Assembly: GCA_016875645.1 (NCBI GenBank)
Contig: VGPE01000101.1
Span: 1 to 9,280 of the forward strand
DNA from: Chloroflexota bacterium
Lineage (GTDB): Bacteria; Chloroflexota; Limnocylindria; Limnocylindrales; CSP1-4
Length of the DNA stretch: 9,280 bases
Direction: 5' to 3'
Part shown: positions 1 through 5,418 of the stretch, one piece after another
Layout: each line of letters begins with the position of its first letter
Numbering within the stretch: position 1 is the first letter of the stretch
Notes under the pieces: model-generated
What the model saw: the letters and a program-made list of their open reading frames with translations, nothing else
Databases searched by the model: none
What the model was told of the DNA's origin: nothing
Program-made: the position numbers and the translations under genes

Positions 1-225
1 GCCGGGCCGGCGGCGAAGGGCGATCCACAGGAGTTCGACCGTGAGCAGTGCCCCCACGATGCGGACCGCCAGCGAGAGCGTGCTCGGCAGCGGATCGGTC
101 AGAAGGGGCGCAAGGACGAGCAGCCCCAGGAGTCCGCCGAGCGCTCTGCTCAGGCCGAGCGCTCCGACGGCCAGGCCTCCTCCCGCGATGACGCCGAGTC
201 CGGCTGCCAGCAGGAGCGCGGTCAC
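1..225 (-). CDS. Hypothetical membrane protein, 5' part only (runs off left edge)
   Basis: An open frame of 75 codons on the minus strand starts at a GTG (225-223) and is still open at the window edge. The visible residues are almost all Leu, Ala, Gly and Val. They form two or three probable membrane segments, with a short polar turn (around TDPLPST) near residue 45-50 and a basic patch (ALRRRPG) near residue 70. The start overlaps the lepB stop by four bases (GTGA), the classic arrangement for translational coupling, so it is probably the next cistron of a lepB operon. I do not recognise the family and the C-terminal part is missing, so no function is assigned. The coding call rests on the open frame, the hydrophobic periodicity and the overlap. 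Confidence 0.6.
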   Translation of the reverse strand, partial: MTALLLAAGLGVIAGGGLAVGALGLSRALGGLLGLLVLAPLLTDPLPSTLSLAVRIVGALLTVELLWIALRRRPG

Positions 226-800
226 GGCGCCGCCGACGCGAGCTCCGGATGGGTCGGCGTCGGCAGGATCCCGAACGTGCTGAAGGGCCAGTACCGCAGC
301 CACGCACGGCCCGAGACCTGGCCCTTGTCGATCGGGCCGAACACCCGCGAGTCGGCCGAGTTGTTCCGGTGATCGCCCATCACGAACAGTTGGTCGTCGG
401 GGACGAGCCACGTGGCCTGCGAGCCGGTGACCAGCGTTTCCTGGCCCTCATAGACATACGGCTCATCGAGGCGGACACCATTGACAAAGACGCCTCCGTC
501 CTGGATCTCGACGGTGTCGTCCGCAACGGCGATGACGCGCTTGATGAACGGCGTGCCGTCGCCCTGCGCCCACGCTCCGGGCGGGTTGAACACGACGATA
601 TCGCCCCGCTTGTAGTCGTCGAAGTTCTTCGTGAGCTTATCCACCAGGACGTACTGATCGGGTTCCAACGTGTGTTCCATGGACTGCTGTTGGACTCGAT
701 ACGGCTGCACCACGAAGTTCTGAATGACGAGGAAGATGACGAATGTGAGGACGAGCGTCTCGACGATCTCGAACAGACACCCGAACCGGCGTTGACTCAC
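222..800 (-). CDS. lepB: Signal peptidase I
   Basis: Membrane-anchored serine protease that removes signal peptides from exported preproteins. With the GTG at 800 as start it has 192 residues. One membrane segment lies at about residues 11-31, with the catalytic domain outside. Box B is SMEHTL at 40-45 with the nucleophile Ser40; His stands where many family members have Pro. The general base is Lys87 in FIKRV (85-89). Box E, GDHRNNSADSR, is at 142-152. A longer frame reaches a GTG at 914, but the 38 extra residues are Gly/Ala/Arg/Pro-rich without motifs, and a TATACT promoter box lies inside that stretch, so I prefer 800. No Shine-Dalgarno is visible before 800, which fits a leaderless or near-leaderless message. 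The next gene downstream overlaps its stop by four bases. Family assignment is very secure; the start is moderately secure. Confidence 0.95.
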   Translation of the reverse strand: MSQRRFGCLFEIVETLVLTFVIFLVIQNFVVQPYRVQQQSMEHTLEPDQYVLVDKLTKNFDDYKRGDIVVFNPPGAWAQGDGTPFIKRVIAVADDTVEIQDGGVFVNGVRLDEPYVYEGQETLVTGSQATWLVPDDQLFVMGDHRNNSADSRVFGPIDKGQVSGRAWLRYWPFSTFGILPTPTHPELASAAP

Positions 801-809
801 AAGTCCGGG

Positions 810-815
810 AGTATA
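810..815 (-). promoter_or_regulatory. Candidate -10 box for lepB (near-leaderless)
   Basis: On the minus strand TATACT (815-810) differs from TATAAT at one base and ends nine bases before the preferred lepB GTG at 800. The expected transcription start falls at about 803-800, essentially on the start codon. I see no good -35 hexamer 17 bases upstream. Leaderless genes with TANNNT boxes at this spacing are known in several high-GC phyla. Assignment is inference from spacing. Confidence 0.5.
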
Positions 816-997
816 GGGGCGCGACCCCTGGCGGCCGACCGGGCCACCTGCGGCAGGTCCGCTGGCCGGACCAGCGCAGCCGCGAGCCCTCCCCGTGGCG
901 ACGGTTGCCGACACCGTCCCGCCCCATCAGCAGCTCGGTGACCTGGGCGTGCATATCCCGCCGCCCGAATGCGAGGTCACGAGCGGCACACGGGATT

Positions 998-1006
998 TGA
1001 TACACT
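998..1006 (+). promoter_or_regulatory. Candidate extended -10 promoter for hppA
   Basis: TGATACACT is a TG dinucleotide, one base, then TACACT, which matches the extended -10 pattern TGnTAnnnT. The implied transcript start is near 1013, giving a leader of about 144 bases before hppA. There is no clear TTGACA-like element 17 bases upstream, which extended -10 promoters can tolerate. It is one of the few AT-containing spots in the region. Confidence 0.4.
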
Positions 1007-1032
1007 CCGCCGCGGCCTGAAAGGTTCCGGTG

Positions 1033-1137
1033 ATGTCCGGAATGGCCAGCCCCGCCCTGATCCCCCGAGACGACCACCCCGGTCGCGCGCCCATGCCCGA
1101 GCGGGCCGGCTCCCCGACCCTCGCGGGGCCGCCATGA
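1033..1137 (+). other. Short upstream ORF in the hppA leader (uncertain)
   Basis: An ATG at 1033 opens a 34-codon frame ending in TGA at 1135-1137, one base before the AGGAGG (1139-1144) that serves hppA. A weak purine run, AAGG (1021-1024), sits eight bases before its ATG. The predicted peptide is Pro/Gly/Arg-rich and resembles no family I know. Its end next to the hppA ribosome site would allow translational coupling, but frames this short arise easily by chance in GC-rich DNA. Confidence 0.2.
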
Positions 1138-1138
1138 G

Positions 1139-1144
1139 AGGAGG
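1139..1144 (+). promoter_or_regulatory. Shine-Dalgarno site of hppA (decides a TTG start)
   Basis: AGGAGG is a perfect anti-16S match inside a longer purine run (1137-1146). The only in-frame start codon nearby is the TTG at 1157, 12 bases downstream of the core. That spacing is longer than the usual 5-9 bases. No in-frame ATG or GTG lies between, and the family N-terminus begins just after this TTG, so TTG is accepted. Confidence 0.6.
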
Positions 1145-1156
1145 AATCGCGAACCC

Positions 1157-3370
1157 TTGGACGCCGATCTGCTCCAATGGATTGTGCCGGTGGCCGGCAT
1201 CGCTGCCGTGATCTTCGCGCTCTACCTTGCGCGCGACGTCCTGTCCCGCGACAAGGGCCCCCAGGCGATGCAGGACGTCGCCGACACGATCCGCGAAGGC
1301 GCCGACGCGTTCGTCAAGCGGCAGTACACGACGATCGGCCTGCTCGCCCTCGTCGGTGCCGCGATCATCGGCATCGTCATCGCCATCGTGGAGACCCGCG
1401 AGGTCGCCGACGTGCCGGACCTCGCCGGCGGCCCGATCGGGATCATGACCGCGATCGCCTTCCTCGTCGGTGCGGCCTGCTCGATGGCCTCGGGCATCAT
1501 CGGCATGACGATCAGCGTCCGCTCGAACGTCCGCACCGCGGCTGCCGCACGCCGGAGCCTGGTCGAGGCGGTCCAGGTTGCCATGCGCGGTGGCGCGGTC
1601 TCCGGCTTCCTGGTCGTCGCCCTCTCGCTCCTGGGCGTGTGGGGCATCTTCGTCGCCTACGAGACCTTCATCGGCGACGTGACCGTCGCAGAGGCACCCT
1701 TCCTCATCGTCGGCTTCGGCTTCGGCGCGAGCTTCGTGGCGCTGTTCGCCCAGTTGGGCGGCGGCATCTACACCAAGGCCGCGGATGTCGGCTCCGACCT
1801 CGTCGGCAAGGTCGAGGCGGGCATCCCCGAGGACGACCCGCGCAACGCGGGCGTCGTCGCCGACCTCGTGGGCGACAACGTCGGTGACTGCGCCGGCCGC
1901 GGCGCCGACCTGTTCGAGTCCACCGCCGCCGAGAACATCGGCGCCATGATCCTCGGCGTCGCGGCGTTCACGATCGCGAGCACCGCCGGCTGGCCCAACC
2001 CCGAGGCCTGGATCTTCTTCCCGCTCGTCGTCCGCGCCTTCGGCCTGCTCGCCACCATCGTCGCGATGTTCTTCATCCGCGGCAAGGAAACCGAGAACCC
2101 GATGAACATCCTCAACCGCGGCTACTGGGTGACCACCCTGCTGTCCGTGGTGGGGCTCGCCATCACGACCTACGTGATGATGAACACCGGCACCGCGACC
2201 GGCGCCAACGGCATCGCCCCCTGGCTCTGGTTCTTCGCGTGCGGCATCGTCGGCCTCGCGACCAGCGTGGTCTTCGTCTACATCACCCAGTACTACACGG
2301 CCGGCAGCTTCCGGCCCGTCCGCGAGATCGCGGAGGCGTCGCGGACCGGCCCCGCCACCAACATCATCTCGGGCACCGCGGTCGGCTTCGAGACCACGTT
2401 CGTGACGGCGATCTCGATCGGCGTCGCCCTGCTCGCGTCGCACTGGCTCGGCTCGCAGGCCGGGCTCGTCAACGCGGACGGCCATGACGTGGGCGGCATC
2501 TTCGGCACCGCGGTCGCGACCATGGGCATGCTGATGACCACCGCCTACATCCTGGCGATGGACACGTTCGGCCCCATCACCGACAACGCCGGCGGGGTCG
2601 CCGAGTTCAGCCGCTCCGAGGCCGGCGCGCGCGAGATCACCGACCGCCTCGACGCGGTGGGCAACACCACCAAGGCGCTCACCAAGGGCTACGCGATCGC
2701 GTCGGCCAGCCTCGCCGCGTTCCTGCTCTTCAGCGCCTACATCGACAAGGTCAACCTGATCCAGCGAAACCGCGGCGGCGAACTGCTCACCGCGGTCAAC
2801 CTGGCCGACGTCGGCGTCTTCGTGGCCGCCCTGATCGGCGCCATGCTCGCGTACTTCTTCAGCTCGCTCGCCATCCGGGCGGTCGGCAAGACGGCCCAGT
2901 CGATCATCGTCGAGGTCCGCCGCCAGTTCCGCGAGATGCCCGGGATCATGGATTACTCCCAGCGCCCGGACTACGCGCGGGTCGTCGACATCACCACCCG
3001 CGCCGCGCTGCGCGAAATGGTGCTGCCGGGCCTGGTCGCCGTGGCCACCCCGATCATCGTGGGCGTGCTGCTCGGCTACCAGGCGGTGGCGGGGCTGCTG
3101 ATGGTCGGTACCATCGCCGGCGTCCTGCTCGCCACCGTCCTCAACAACGGCGGCGGTGCGTGGGACAACGCCAAGAAGTACATCGAGTCGGGCAACCTCA
3201 AGGACGAGAAGGGCAACGTCATCGGCAAGAAGACCGATGCCCATGCCGCGGCCGTCGTCGGCGACACCGTGGGTGACCCCTACAAGGACACCGCCGGTCC
3301 GTCGCTCCACGTCCTCGTCAAGCTGCTGGCGACGATCACGCTGGTCCTCGCCCCGCTCTTCATCCGCTAG
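1157..3370 (+). CDS. hppA: K+-independent H+-translocating membrane pyrophosphatase
   Basis: Integral membrane enzyme that hydrolyses pyrophosphate and pumps protons across the membrane. The 737 residues are within the family's usual range and show many hydrophobic segments. The pyrophosphate/Mg2+ site is visible in DVGSDLVGKVE (210-220), EDDPRN (225-230), GDNVGDCAG (239-247), ITDNAGG (474-480) and GDTVGDPYKDTAGPS (702-716). The cation-selectivity motif reads GNTTKALTKG (501-511): Lys506 stands where K+-dependent enzymes have Ala, and Thr509 is at the partner position. In this family that marks the K+-independent, H+-pumping subclass. GDCAGRGADLF replaces the common GDCAGMAADLF. Translation starts at TTG after a strong AGGAGG. 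It is the first gene of an apparent hppA-uppP-argR run, separated from uppP by a 71-base gap with a long hairpin. Family certain; ion and K+ class inferred from known signatures. Confidence 0.97.
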   Translation: MDADLLQWIVPVAGIAAVIFALYLARDVLSRDKGPQAMQDVADTIREGADAFVKRQYTTIGLLALVGAAIIGIVIAIVETREVADVPDLAGGPIGIMTAIAFLVGAACSMASGIIGMTISVRSNVRTAAAARRSLVEAVQVAMRGGAVSGFLVVALSLLGVWGIFVAYETFIGDVTVAEAPFLIVGFGFGASFVALFAQLGGGIYTKAADVGSDLVGKVEAGIPEDDPRNAGVVADLVGDNVGDCAGRGADLFESTAAENIGAMILGVAAFTIASTAGWPNPEAWIFFPLVVRAFGLLATIVAMFFIRGKETENPMNILNRGYWVTTLLSVVGLAITTYVMMNTGTATGANGIAPWLWFFACGIVGLATSVVFVYITQYYTAGSFRPVREIAEASRTGPATNIISGTAVGFETTFVTAISIGVALLASHWLGSQAGLVNADGHDVGGIFGTAVATMGMLMTTAYILAMDTFGPITDNAGGVAEFSRSEAGAREITDRLDAVGNTTKALTKGYAIASASLAAFLLFSAYIDKVNLIQRNRGGELLTAVNLADVGVFVAALIGAMLAYFFSSLAIRAVGKTAQSIIVEVRRQFREMPGIMDYSQRPDYARVVDITTRAALREMVLPGLVAVATPIIVGVLLGYQAVAGLLMVGTIAGVLLATVLNNGGGAWDNAKKYIESGNLKDEKGNVIGKKTDAHAAAVVGDTVGDPYKDTAGPSLHVLVKLLATITLVLAPLFIR

Positions 3371-3379
3371 GTCGTCGCG

Positions 3380-3419
3380 GCGGCTGCGAGCGGTCCGGTC
3401 ATCGGGCCGCCGCAGCCGC
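3380..3419 (+). terminator. Long stem-loop after hppA
   Basis: GCGGCTGCG (3380-3388) pairs with CGCAGCCGC (3411-3419). After one bulged A (3389), GCGGTCC (3390-3396) pairs with GGGCCGC (3404-3410), with one G-U pair, around a seven-base loop. The 16-bp stem starts nine bases after the hppA stop and ends 22 bases before uppP. No T-tract follows, so it is not a canonical intrinsic terminator. It could be a T-less terminator, a partial terminator, or a 3'-end stabiliser that sets different levels of hppA and downstream message. Confidence 0.55.
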
Positions 3420-3441
3420 TCGCGGCATCTCGTGACGAACG

Positions 3442-4266
3442 ATGGATCCCATCCTCGCCGCCCTCGTCCTCGGGATCGCCCAGGGCCTCACCGAGTTCCT
3501 GCCGATCTCAAGCTCGGGGCACCTGATCCTCGTGCCGGCCCTGCTCGGCTGGCGCGACCCGTTCATCTCGTCGCTGCCGTTCGCGGTCATGCTCCACGTC
3601 GGCACGCTGTTGGCACTGCTCGTCTACTTCCGCGCCGACTGGCTGCGCCTCGTGCCGGCTGGCCTGGCGTCGCTGCGCGACCGCTCCACGGCCGGCGACC
3701 CGGACCGCCGCCTGGCCATGTTGCTGGCGGTGACGATCGCCCCGGCTGCCCTCGCCGGCCTGCTCTTCAATGACTTCATCGAGCGCGAGGTCCGCGCTGT
3801 CGGCCTCGTCGCGCTGATGCTGGTCGTGGGCGCCGGGCTGCTGTGGCTCGCGGAGCGATGGGGCCGCCGCGACCGCTCCATCGGCGACCTGACGGTCGTT
3901 GACGCCTTCACGATCGGCGTCGCCCAGGCGGGTGCGCTCATCCCCGGGATCAGCCGGTCGGGGATCTCCATCGCGGCCGGGCTCTTCCTCGGGCTCGACC
4001 GCGCGGCTGCGGCCCGCTTCAGCTTCCTGATGGCGGCCCCGATCATCGCCGGTGCGGGGCTCTTCGAGGCCCGACGGTTGCTCTCCGGCGACGTCGCACT
4101 CGACGGGAATCTCCCGACCCTGGTGGTCGGCATGGCCGGCGCCTTCGCGTCGGGGCTGCTCGCGATCCACGGGCTGTTGCGCTTCCTGCGAGCCAACTCC
4201 ACCCTGCCGTTCGTGGTCTACCGCGTACTGCTGGCCGCAGCGGTGTTCGTCTGGCTGCTGCGGTAG
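3442..4266 (+). CDS. uppP: Undecaprenyl-diphosphatase (BacA/UppP family)
   Basis: Membrane phosphatase that converts undecaprenyl diphosphate to the monophosphate, regenerating the lipid carrier for peptidoglycan and other wall polymers; overexpression of the family gives bacitracin resistance. The 274 residues are typical in length. The N-terminal signature QGLTEFLPISSSGHL is at 14-28, with Glu18 and the Ser/His region expected to line the active site. FAVMLHVGT follows at 47-55, and the second signature PGISRSG is at 168-174 with conserved Arg172. Hydrophobic segments alternate throughout. The ATG start gives the canonical family N-terminus, yet no Shine-Dalgarno is visible before it. It follows hppA after a hairpin and lies six bases before argR, so those two are almost surely cotranscribed. 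Confidence 0.96.
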   Translation: MDPILAALVLGIAQGLTEFLPISSSGHLILVPALLGWRDPFISSLPFAVMLHVGTLLALLVYFRADWLRLVPAGLASLRDRSTAGDPDRRLAMLLAVTIAPAALAGLLFNDFIEREVRAVGLVALMLVVGAGLLWLAERWGRRDRSIGDLTVVDAFTIGVAQAGALIPGISRSGISIAAGLFLGLDRAAAARFSFLMAAPIIAGAGLFEARRLLSGDVALDGNLPTLVVGMAGAFASGLLAIHGLLRFLRANSTLPFVVYRVLLAAAVFVWLLR

Positions 4267-4272
4267 CGGCCG

Positions 4273-4737
4273 ATGGAGGTCATGAAGCAGCTTCGCCAGC
4301 GTGCCATTCGCGACCTGCTGGAGCAGCGCATCATCCGGACGCAGCAGGAACTGGCGGTCGCGCTGCGCGAGCGCGGCTTTGGCACCACCCAGGCGACGAT
4401 CAGCCGAGACGTGGCCGAACTGGGCCTGATCAAGACCACGCGGGGAGGGACGCAGGCGTACGCGCTGCCGCCGCGACTCATCGAGGCCGAGACAAGCGGG
4501 GAGGACCGGCTGCGCAAGCTCCTCCACGAACTCCCGATCGAGGTGCACGAGTCGGGCCTGCTGCTCGTCCTGCGCACGCTGCCGGGCTCCGCGCACGCAA
4601 TTGCCGCCGCCCTGGATCGAGCGCGCTGGCCCGAGGTCGCCGGCTCGATCGCCGGGGACGACACGCTCTTTGTCGCGTTCTCCGATCGCGGCTCATTGCA
4701 GCGGATCCGCAGGCGGTTGCTCCGCCCGGCCGAGTAG
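4273..4737 (+). CDS. argR: Arginine repressor ArgR
   Basis: Arginine-responsive transcription factor of the ArgR/AhrC family, normally a hexamer that represses arginine biosynthesis and can activate catabolism. The 154 residues match the family. The N-terminal winged helix-turn-helix carries the recognition motif TQATISRD (39-46). The C-terminal oligomerisation and arginine-binding domain has PGSAHAIAAALD (104-115) and GSIAGDDTLFV (124-134), whose Asp129-Asp130 pair matches the arginine-binding aspartates of the family. Two starts are possible: ATG 4273, six bases after uppP, or ATG 4282, which has GGAGG only two bases before it. I keep 4273, with low certainty between them. No arginine pathway gene is in the window and I see no AT-rich ARG box nearby, so targets must lie elsewhere. 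Being cotranscribed with uppP looks positional rather than functional. Confidence 0.94.
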   Translation: MEVMKQLRQRAIRDLLEQRIIRTQQELAVALRERGFGTTQATISRDVAELGLIKTTRGGTQAYALPPRLIEAETSGEDRLRKLLHELPIEVHESGLLLVLRTLPGSAHAIAAALDRARWPEVAGSIAGDDTLFVAFSDRGSLQRIRRRLLRPAE

Positions 4738-4746
4738 GGGAGTGCC

Positions 4747-4762
4747 TCGGGGCAGGCCCCGG
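4747..4762 (+). terminator. Small GC hairpin after argR
   Basis: CGGGG (4748-4752) and CCCCG (4757-4761) form a five-pair stem around CAGG, extended by one U-G pair, ten bases after the argR stop. No T-tract follows directly. It may end the hppA-uppP-argR transcript, but a stem this short also occurs by chance in such DNA. Confidence 0.35.
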
Positions 4763-4776
4763 CGTCCCATCGATCT

Positions 4777-4805
4777 TTGACACTCCCGGCCGTGCGACCT
4801 ACCAT
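4777..4805 (+). promoter_or_regulatory. Sigma70-type promoter for greA-lysS-serS
   Basis: An exact TTGACA (4777-4782) is followed after exactly 17 bases by TACCAT (4800-4805), a 4/6 match to TATAAT with the key TAnnnT positions. The predicted start is near 4812, leaving a leader of about 131 bases before the greA GTG. This is the best-looking promoter in the window. It lies between the argR end and the first leader hairpin. Confidence 0.7.
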
Positions 4806-4817
4806 TCCCGCCGGTCC

Positions 4818-4859
4818 GAACTTCAGGTGCGCGAGACGTCGCGACGCCTGGAGTTCTTT
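4818..4859 (+). promoter_or_regulatory. Leader stem-loop 1 of greA: possible attenuator or short RNA
   Basis: Left arm 4818-4834 pairs with right arm 4839-4856 around the loop GACG. The outer 12 pairs begin GAACT/AGTTC and include two G-U pairs. A4844 is then bulged and five more pairs (CGCGA/TCGCG) close the helix. The stem begins about six bases after the predicted transcript start and is followed by TTTCATTCAT, a moderately T-rich run. This is the geometry of a transcription attenuator, which would release an RNA of about 45-50 nt. It could also be a 5'-protecting hairpin, or the terminator of the upstream operon if the promoter call is wrong. Confidence 0.6.
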
Positions 4860-4867
4860 CATTCATG

Positions 4868-4922
4868 TGGGTCTGCACCGCCCTTCGGAGCCCGATCGGC
4901 GGGCCCTCCCTCGGCAGACCCA
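4868..4922 (+). promoter_or_regulatory. Leader stem-loop 2 of greA
   Basis: TGGGTCTGC (4868-4876) and GCAGACCCA (4914-4922) are a perfect nine-base inverted repeat. The interior can form GCCCG (4890-4894) with CGGGC (4900-4904), or alternatively CCGCC (4878-4882) with GGCGG (4898-4902). The structure ends eight bases before the GGAGAG ribosome site at 4930-4935, so it is placed to influence initiation on greA. It matches no riboswitch class I know. Confidence 0.4.
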
Positions 4923-4942
4923 GAGTCCCGGAGAGCCACGGC

Positions 4943-5407
4943 GTGAACAACAAGCCCAGTTATCTCTCTCGTGAAGGCCTCGAGGCGCTGCGGCGTGAGC
5001 TCGAGGAGATGACCAACGTCCGCCGGGCCGAGGTCGCGGGGCGGATCCACGATGCCAAGGAGCACGGCGACCTCTCGGAGAACGCCGAGTACGAGGACGC
5101 CAAGAACGAGCAGGCCTTTGTCGAAGGCCGCATCCAGACGCTTGAGGCGCTGATCAAGAACGCCACGATCATCGAGGACAACACCTCCACCGATCACGTC
5201 CAGATCGGCTCAACCGTGGCCCTCGAGAGCCACGACGGCTCTGAGACGTTCACGATCGTCGGCTCGGCCGAGGCGAAGCCGACCGAAGGCCGGATCTCGA
5301 ATGAATCGCCGGTCGGGCGCGCACTGCTCGGCAAGCGCAAGGGTGAAAAGGTGCTCGTCCGCGTTCCGGCGGGCGACTTCACGTACAAGATCGTCAAGAT
5401 CAGCTAG
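4943..5407 (+). CDS. greA: Transcription elongation factor GreA
   Basis: Binds the RNA polymerase secondary channel and stimulates cleavage of backtracked transcripts, rescuing stalled complexes and aiding fidelity. With the GTG at 4943 it has 154 residues, close to the usual 157-158. The N-terminal coiled coil spans about 9-75, with the acidic tip GDLSENAEY at 42-50; Asp43 and Glu46 match the catalytic acidic pair of the family. The C-terminal FKBP-like domain ends with SNESPVGRALLGK and a final FTYKIVKIS. An ATG at 4865 would add 26 residues but falls in the structured leader. GGAGAG (4930-4935) lies seven bases before the GTG, where the family N-terminus (PSYLSREGLE) begins. It is the first gene of greA-lysS-serS, 11 bases before lysS. 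Confidence 0.96.
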   Translation: MNNKPSYLSREGLEALRRELEEMTNVRRAEVAGRIHDAKEHGDLSENAEYEDAKNEQAFVEGRIQTLEALIKNATIIEDNTSTDHVQIGSTVALESHDGSETFTIVGSAEAKPTEGRISNESPVGRALLGKRKGEKVLVRVPAGDFTYKIVKIS

Positions 5408-5418
5408 GGCGGGCGCCC

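Larger units (their letters stand above)
801..1156. other. Divergent lepB / hppA intergenic region
   Basis: This 356-base stretch separates the divergent lepB and hppA. It holds the lepB -10 box (810-815), an extended -10 candidate for hppA (998-1006), a 34-codon ORF (1033-1137) whose TGA abuts the hppA Shine-Dalgarno, and a small GC hairpin (CCCCG 1112-1116 with CGGGG 1124-1128) just before that site. Two 6-bp dyads (856-872 and 900-918) are of a size expected by chance at this GC content. I see no RNA gene and no convincing riboswitch. Confidence 0.5.

Noticed and set aside
853..918. Two 6-bp dyads (GGTCCG/CGGACC and GACGGT/ACCGTC) upstream of lepB as operator sites
   Set aside because: At roughly 70% GC about one such dyad is expected by chance in a region this long, and neither overlaps a promoter element.
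1021..1075. Fluoride-riboswitch-like elements (GGTGATG and CTGAT) in the hppA leader
   Set aside because: The required helix between the two elements and the pseudoknot do not form, and the conserved 3' CUAC end is missing.
977..3310. A 777-codon open frame antisense to hppA
   Set aside because: Asp/Gly/Arg/Ala/His-rich low-complexity translation without domains. It is the expected shadow of a high-GC gene with strong third-position GC.
4865..4942. N-terminal 26-residue extension of GreA from ATG 4865
   Set aside because: It lies in the inverted-repeat leader and has no family similarity. The GTG at 4943 has a proper ribosome site and gives the normal GreA length.
4738..4942. ARG box (ArgR autoregulation site) near argR or greA
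   Set aside because: ARG boxes are AT-rich 18-base palindromes; nothing here fits, and the inverted repeats present are GC-rich.
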